The position numbers were made by a program, and so were the translations under genes. 9,785 nucleotides of DNA. Source: Spirochaetaceae bacterium. Its GTDB lineage: Bacteria > Spirochaetota > Spirochaetia > Treponematales > Breznakiellaceae. Where the stretch lies: positions 1 to 9,785 of the forward strand of contig JAIRXO010000136.1 in NCBI GenBank assembly GCA_031268255.1, given 5' to 3'. This document shows positions 6,300 through 9,785 of this stretch, piece by piece; positions within the stretch are counted from its first letter, which is position 1; the number at the start of each line of letters is the position of its first letter. Below the pieces are notes generated by a model. The model did not search any database. It was not told the DNA's origin and was given only the letters and a program-made list of their open reading frames with translations.

Positions 6300-6588
6300 G
6301 TGCGTAAGGGAAGCGGAGGGACATATTCTTCTTGACATCAAGGCGGCGCCGGGTGCTTCAAAATCACTGCTCTCAGGTCTCCAGGGAGGAAGGCTCAAGG
6401 TGAAGATAGCCGCCGCGCCCGAGGACGGCAGGGCAAACGCCGAACTCATAGCCTTTTTCGCCAAGGCCCTGGGCTGTGCAAAAAAAGAAATCACCATAAA
6501 ATCAGGCGAAAGGTCCCGCCTTAAAACCCTCGCCCTTCCGGCGGGCCTAAAGGAAAAACTCCTGGACTTGATTGGGGCGCTCTTATAA
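6292..6588 (+). CDS. DUF167 / YggU-family protein (UPF0235)
   Basis: This small 98-residue protein matches the DUF167 family in length and motifs: KAAPGASKS (15-23), then LKVKIAAAPEDGRANAELI, with the diagnostic PEDGRAN-type core, and IKSGERSRLKTL near the C-terminus. Structures of family members are known, but the biological role is not established. The GTG start at 6292 is favoured by AGGAGG at 6282-6287, 4 bases upstream; it overlaps the upstream gene by 8 bases. Its stop is 5 bases from the stop of the convergent macro-domain gene, leaving no room for a terminator. Confidence 0.9.
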   Translation: MIECVREAEGHILLDIKAAPGASKSLLSGLQGGRLKVKIAAAPEDGRANAELIAFFAKALGCAKKEITIKSGERSRLKTLALPAGLKEKLLDLIGALL

Positions 6589-6593
6589 GAAGC

Positions 6594-7121
6594 TCATCCA
6601 AGAAGCCGCCGATACAGTTTGAGATTCTCCTGATCAAAGCAGACAAACAGCACCCTGGTGATTTTCGGGGTTTCTTTGAGGACGCTCCTCACGGTCTCAA
6701 CAGCAATGGCGGCGGCCTTGTCCTTTGGATACCCGTACACGCCGGTTGAAATATTGGGAAAGGCTATTGTTTTAAGGCCGGATTTTTCGGCAAGAAGGAG
6801 GGTCTTTCTGTAGCACGACGCAAGCAGTTCGGCTTCGCCGTAACGGCCGCCGTGCCATACAGGCCCCACAGTATGAATCACCTTTTTGCAGGAAAGCCTG
6901 TACGCTCCGGTAATGACCGCCTCTCCTGTGGGACAGGCGTGGTCCGCGGGTTTTGCGGCGGCTATCTTCGTACACTCCTCAAGCAAAAGAGGCCCCGCGG
7001 CCCGGTGTATGGCCCCGTCAACCCCGCCGCCGCCCAAGAGGCTGGAATTGGCGGCGTTCACGATTACGTCAACGTCAAGGACGGTAATATCACCCTGGAT
7101 AACTTCTATGACCGCACCCAT
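6594..7121 (-). CDS. Macro-domain protein, probable O-acetyl-ADP-ribose deacetylase / ADP-ribosyl hydrolase
   Basis: This is a 175-residue single macro domain of the MacroD/YmdB type, which hydrolyses O-acetyl-ADP-ribose and can remove ADP-ribose from acidic residues. Visible motifs: GDIT (10-13), VDVIVNAANSSLLGGGGVDG (17-36), including the Asn25 and Asp35 expected for catalysis, IHTVGPVW (82-89), and NISTGVYGYP (123-132), the phosphate-binding loop. The domain is complete and covers the whole protein. The ATG at 7119-7121 is chosen over ATGs at 7139 and 7154 because GGAGGG stands 3 bases upstream of it and because the domain begins there. It is transcribed away from the phosphohexomutase gene and converges on the DUF167 gene. 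No toxin or ADP-ribosyltransferase partner is visible nearby. Confidence 0.92.
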   Translation of the reverse strand: MGAVIEVIQGDITVLDVDVIVNAANSSLLGGGGVDGAIHRAAGPLLLEECTKIAAAKPADHACPTGEAVITGAYRLSCKKVIHTVGPVWHGGRYGEAELLASCYRKTLLLAEKSGLKTIAFPNISTGVYGYPKDKAAAIAVETVRSVLKETPKITRVLFVCFDQENLKLYRRLLG

Positions 7122-7153
7122 AATCCCTCCGCTGTTCATTAAAACAGATACCA

Positions 7154-7159
7154 ATTATA
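7154..7159 (-). promoter_or_regulatory. Putative -10 element for the macro-domain gene
   Basis: A perfect TATAAT on the minus strand, preceded by TTG, lies 32 bases upstream of the chosen ATG at 7121. A -35 at the proper 17-base distance is weak (TAGTAT). The leader would contain GGAGGG before the ATG. Confidence 0.5.
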
Positions 7160-7183
7160 CAAGCGGGGCCGGGATAATACTAG

Positions 7184-7210
7184 CCGACACGGCGGGGGAT
7201 GGAGTATACT
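7184..7210 (+). promoter_or_regulatory. Putative promoter of the phosphohexomutase/PUR operon
   Basis: TATACT (7205-7210) is a good -10 on the plus strand. CCGACA (7184-7189), with a short 15-base spacer, is the only -35-like hexamer. The leader continues to a GAGGAG site (7227-7232) 5 bases before the ATG at 7238. Confidence 0.45.
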
Positions 7211-7237
7211 TATCTTTCTTTCTATAGAGGAGCTTTG

Positions 7238-9142
7238 ATGGCGGCCATCACCTTTCCCGGTACAAACCTGACGCTGGGGGACCCGGAACACATTCCCCTC
7301 AGGACTTTGCCCCGCAGGGAAGACCTGGAAGAGGCCCTAAAGGCCCTCATACTTTCCCCTTCGGGCTGGAGAACTGTTTTCGGCCCGGACGGAGAAAGCG
7401 GGGACATGACCATAACGCCAACCCATGAAGTCATCGTTGCCACTGCCGCCGGTGTTTTCGCCGATTACCTTAAAAAGAAAAGCGGCCTTGCCCATCCGGC
7501 GCTCATTCTGGGCATGGACACAAGACCCACGGGACCCGCCATTGCCGATCTTATGAGCCGGGCCTTTATTTTTTCAGGCTGTTCCCTTATCCATATTTTT
7601 ATCGCCGCGGCTCCTGAAATCATGGCCTATGCCCGGAGTACGGAAAGCGGAGCCCAGGGCTTTGTCTATATTTCGGCGAGCCATAATCCTCTCGGCCATA
7701 ACGGTCTCAAATTCGGCCTCTGTGACGGAGGGGTTCTTGGGGGGGCCGAAGCGGTTTCGTTAATCGAAACATTTTTGTCGCGCATAAGGGCGGATGACGC
7801 CATAGATAAAGCCCGCCTTGCGGTACAAAACGCCGATACCCGCCTGCTTGCCGAATCTTATGCCGGAGCCCTTCTTCGTAAAAAAGAAGCCCTCAGCGCC
7901 TACGAAACCTTTGCCGGGGAAATAGCCGGCGGGCCGGCGTCAGGGGACCTTTTTTCCCTGATACGCATGAGCCTTTCGGAAAGCCCCCTGGGCGTGCTCG
8001 CCGACTTTAACGGTTCGGCGCGTACCGTAAGCATAGACCGGAGTTTTTTTAGGAGCCTGGGTCTCCGCTTTGCCTACATCAACGAAATCCCCGGCGGCAT
8101 AGCCCACCGCATTGTACCTGAGGGAGAGTCCCTCGTTCCCTGCGCCCTGGCCCTGGAAAAAGAACACTCTCTGGACCCTTCGTTTGTTATGGGTTATGTG
8201 CCTGACTGTGACGGAGACCGGGGAAATATAGTTTTTTGGGATGAGGGCCTTAAAAAAGCCCGCACCCTGGAAGCCCAGGAAGTCTTTGCCCTGACCTGCG
8301 TGTCCGAGCTTGCCTTCCTTGTCCAAAGCGGTGTCCTGAAATATGACAACAAGGGCAATGCCCTTACCCGGGCCGCCATAGCGGTTAACGGTCCCACTTC
8401 GCTCAGGATAGACCGCATAGCCTCGGCCTTTGATATTCCGGTGTTCCGCTGCGAAACCGGCGAGGCCAATGTGGTGGGCCTTGCCCGCAAGCTCAGGGAA
8501 AAGGGCTATATGGTCCGTATATGCGGAGAAGGTTCCGCCGGAGGCAGCATCATTCATCCCCAGGCGGTACGGGACCCCCTTTCTACCATTATGGCGCTGG
8601 TAAAAATTCTCACCCTTAAAAGCGTAAATGACAGACAGGGTCTCTATGAGATATGGTGTGATCTATCCGGCCAGACCGAAATGTACCGCGAAGATTTTAC
8701 CCTCGCCGACATCATCGCCTCCCTCCCGGCCTTTACCACCACCGGCATCTATACCCCCGAAGCCCAGCTTACGATACAGGCCGGCGACCACGCCAAACTA
8801 AAAGAACGCTACCAGGAAATTTTTCTTTCAGAATGGGAAAACAAAAAAACGCGCCTTGGGGAACGCTACGGGATCAGCGGCTGGGAAGCCTCGGCCTTCA
8901 CCGGAAGCGACGAAAAACGGGGCCTTGTCTCTTTCGGGGAAGCTGGCCGGGGCGGCCTTAAAATTCACTTTATACATGAAAGCGGCCGCATCACCGCTTC
9001 TTTCTGGATGCGCGGTTCGGCAACCGAAGCTGTTTTCCGGGTCATGGCTGACGCGGAAGGCTCAGACCCCAGGCTTGAGCGTGAGCTTATAGAATGGCAG
9101 CGCCATCTGGTAACCCTCGCCGCGCCGTCAGGGCAGGAGTAA
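7238..9142 (+). CDS. Alpha-D-phosphohexomutase (phosphoglucomutase/phosphomannomutase family), long form
   Basis: This is a 634-residue member of the family that moves phosphate between C1 and C6 of hexose phosphates through a phosphoserine. The four loops are seen in order: active-site SASHNP (146-151, catalytic Ser148), metal-binding DCDGDR (323-328), a sugar-binding loop GEGSAGGS (430-437) that departs from the usual GExSGH, and a phosphate-binding loop RGSATEAVFR (592-601; usually RxSGTEP). It is longer than the roughly 450-residue bacterial PMM/PGM enzymes. The substrate cannot be fixed from sequence; glucose-1-phosphate or mannose-1-phosphate are the natural guesses, so no gene symbol is given. 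The ATG at 7238 has GAGGAG 5 bases upstream; an upstream in-frame ATG at 7199 would overlap the -10 element. The PUR-domain gene follows after 14 bases. Confidence 0.9.
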   Translation: MAAITFPGTNLTLGDPEHIPLRTLPRREDLEEALKALILSPSGWRTVFGPDGESGDMTITPTHEVIVATAAGVFADYLKKKSGLAHPALILGMDTRPTGPAIADLMSRAFIFSGCSLIHIFIAAAPEIMAYARSTESGAQGFVYISASHNPLGHNGLKFGLCDGGVLGGAEAVSLIETFLSRIRADDAIDKARLAVQNADTRLLAESYAGALLRKKEALSAYETFAGEIAGGPASGDLFSLIRMSLSESPLGVLADFNGSARTVSIDRSFFRSLGLRFAYINEIPGGIAHRIVPEGESLVPCALALEKEHSLDPSFVMGYVPDCDGDRGNIVFWDEGLKKARTLEAQEVFALTCVSELAFLVQSGVLKYDNKGNALTRAAIAVNGPTSLRIDRIASAFDIPVFRCETGEANVVGLARKLREKGYMVRICGEGSAGGSIIHPQAVRDPLSTIMALVKILTLKSVNDRQGLYEIWCDLSGQTEMYREDFTLADIIASLPAFTTTGIYTPEAQLTIQAGDHAKLKERYQEIFLSEWENKKTRLGERYGISGWEASAFTGSDEKRGLVSFGEAGRGGLKIHFIHESGRITASFWMRGSATEAVFRVMADAEGSDPRLERELIEWQRHLVTLAAPSGQE

Positions 9143-9156
9143 CAAAAGGAATCATT

Positions 9157-9561
9157 ATGGGAGTACGGGGAGAAATTTTTTCAACAAAGATCAATCTGCA
9201 GAACAGAACCTATTTTTTCAATGTCAAGGAGAACCGTCTCGGCGATCTCTACCTCAATATTGTTGAAAGCAAGAACCGCGAGGAAGGCGGATTTGACCGC
9301 CAGTCAGTCATACTCTTTGCCGACGACCTGGGGGATTTTCTCAAAGGCTTTGACAGCGCCCTCAGGGTGCTGGAAAAGGCGGTACGGGAAAAGAAGCGGG
9401 GCGAACGGGACGCCGGCGAAAACAGGCGCGGACGGAGTGAACACGGCAGCCCTGAGCGCGGCCCTGAACAAAAAAGGCCGGACAGGGCCGGGCGCGGCGC
9501 ATTAGGCGACAGGCGGAAAGTTACGATCCGCAAAAGAAACACCCCGCCAAAAAAACACTAG
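9157..9561 (+). CDS. PUR-domain nucleic-acid-binding protein (BpuR-like)
   Basis: This is a 134-residue protein. Residues 1-78 form one PUR repeat with the spirochaetal pattern: MGVRGEIFSTK, RTYFFNVKENRLGDLYLNIVES and a C-terminal helix near 57-78. Proteins of this kind in Borrelia (BpuR) bind RNA and DNA and regulate expression. Residues 79-134 are a hydrophilic Arg/Lys/Glu/Gly-rich tail, probably disordered, ending KVTIRKRN and PPKKH; it would add unspecific nucleic-acid binding. The ATG at 9157 is preceded by AAAGGA (9145-9150) with 6-base spacing. A longer frame open from 9094 overlaps the mutase gene and lacks family-like residues. Spacing of 14 bases after the mutase suggests co-transcription. 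The PUR family call is secure; its targets here are unknown. Confidence 0.9.
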   Translation: MGVRGEIFSTKINLQNRTYFFNVKENRLGDLYLNIVESKNREEGGFDRQSVILFADDLGDFLKGFDSALRVLEKAVREKKRGERDAGENRRGRSEHGSPERGPEQKRPDRAGRGALGDRRKVTIRKRNTPPKKH

Positions 9562-9565
9562 AGTT

Positions 9566-9589
9566 GTTCGGAAATCTCAGTTTCCGAAC
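9566..9589. repeat. Perfect inverted repeat, hairpin without T-run
   Basis: GTTCGGAAA and TTTCCGAAC form a perfect 9-bp stem with a 6-base loop, starting 5 bases after the stop of the PUR gene. No run of T follows on either strand, so it is not a typical intrinsic terminator. It may be a transcript-end stabiliser, a protein binding site, or part of a two-hairpin terminator with the next stem. Confidence 0.7.
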
Positions 9590-9601
9590 CATTCATAGAC
9601 T

Positions 9602-9637
9602 TCCCGCCAACCCTGTCAGGGCCGGCGGGATTCCGGT
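9602..9637. terminator. Possible bidirectional terminator hairpin
   Basis: TCCCGCC (9602-9608) pairs with GGCGGGA (9624-9630), and inside it CCCT pairs with AGGG around a 3-base loop, with an AA/CC internal mismatch. On the plus strand a short TTTT follows only after a gap (9637-9640), and none follows on the minus strand. It lies between convergent genes, which is where a terminator is expected, but the T-tract is weak. Confidence 0.45.
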
Positions 9638-9638
9638 T

Positions 9639-9785
9639 TTAGTGTAAAATCAATGAGAGGATAAAGACCCCCGCCATACTGCAGATGCCTTCAATCAGGG
9701 TAGCGGCGGTCTGGGTCTTGTAGCCCTGTTCAGGCGTCATGCCGCCGAAGTTGGTAACTACCCAGAAATACGAATCGTTGGCATG
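9639..9785 (-). CDS. GntP-family permease (partial, C-terminal 48 residues)
   Basis: The last 48 residues of a protein entering from the right edge, ending at TAA (9639-9641). The segment HANDSYFWVVTNFGGMTPEQ, then GYKTQT and a final hydrophobic helix (GICSMAGVFILSLIL), matches the conserved C-terminus of GntP-type transporters, whose members carry gluconate, D-serine, glycerate and related acids by proton symport; the HxNDSxFW motif is typical. The substrate cannot be told from this end. The gene converges on the PUR-domain gene across the two hairpins. Confidence 0.83.
   Translation of the reverse strand, partial: HANDSYFWVVTNFGGMTPEQGYKTQTAATLIEGICSMAGVFILSLILH

Noticed and set aside
5838..6497. 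A 219-codon minus-strand frame opposite the unknown/DUF167 pair
   Set aside because: Antisense to DUF167, whose motifs are clear; no ribosome site or family features.
6594..7121. Macro-domain gene as the antitoxin of an ADP-ribosylation toxin-antitoxin pair (DarTG type)
   Set aside because: No DarT-like partner is adjacent; the neighbours are DUF167 and a sugar mutase.
6594..7154. Longer starts for the macro-domain gene at 7139 or 7154
   Set aside because: The macro domain begins at the 7121 ATG, which has GGAGGG directly upstream; the 7154 ATG abuts the TATAAT element.
7940..8557. A 205-codon open frame on the minus strand inside the phosphohexomutase gene
   Set aside because: Antisense shadow of a well-supported gene in GC-rich DNA; no motif seen.
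1..9785. Search for tRNA, rRNA, CRISPR array, IS element, integrase or phage genes
   Set aside because: No cloverleaf-like, rRNA-like, regularly spaced repeat or transposase-like sequence was seen by eye on either strand.

Overview
The window looks like chromosomal DNA from a spirochaete, most likely a Treponema-type organism with fairly high G+C (high-50s percent by eye). The best marker is the short PUR-domain protein near the right end, which resembles the Borrelia/Treponema PUR-alpha-like nucleic-acid-binding proteins. Supporting signs are a permissive spirochaetal lipobox on the 3139-4803 protein, several small conserved proteins of treponemal style, and frequent use of ATA for isoleucine. 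I see no IS element, integrase, phage gene, CRISPR array, rRNA or tRNA. This reads as a compact housekeeping region, not a mobile island.

Layout. (1) 1-1829, minus strand: a tightly coupled operon of a small Cys-rich zinc-ribbon protein, glutamate racemase (murI) and ribosome-assembly GTPase rsgA. rsgA runs off the left edge. Successive genes overlap by 4 bases (ATGA). (2) 1891-3125, plus strand: a pentapeptide-repeat protein with an N-terminal Cys/His knuckle, overlapping a metallo-beta-lactamase-fold hydrolase that starts with GTG and carries an altered HxHxDH motif. (3) 3139-5584, minus strand: a conserved protein of unknown role, possibly nucleotidyltransferase-like, followed after 1 base by a lipoprotein with an HExxH zinc-peptidase motif. 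(4) 5628-6588, plus strand: an unrecognised conserved protein, probably starting at TTG, overlapping a DUF167/YggU-family protein. (5) 6594-7121, minus strand: a macro-domain ADP-ribose/O-acetyl-ADP-ribose hydrolase. (6) 7238-9561, plus strand: a long alpha-D-phosphohexomutase followed 14 bases later by the PUR-domain protein. (7) 9639-9785, minus strand: the C-terminal end of a GntP-family permease.

The genes alternate as short operons meeting in three compact divergent promoter regions (about 1830-1890, 5585-5627 and 7122-7237) and three convergent junctions. Two of those junctions (13 and 5 bases long) have no room for a terminator. The third, 9562-9638, holds two hairpins without a good T-run. 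Gaps between genes are short, and no gene-free stretch exceeds 300 bases.

Functionally, murI supplies D-glutamate for peptidoglycan, rsgA matures the 30S subunit, and the phosphohexomutase feeds sugar-phosphate metabolism. The remaining genes are accessory or poorly characterised. I do not see a clear new multi-gene system. The best leads are the HExxH lipoprotein and its partner, the pentapeptide/variant-MBL pair, and the two small unknown-function operons.
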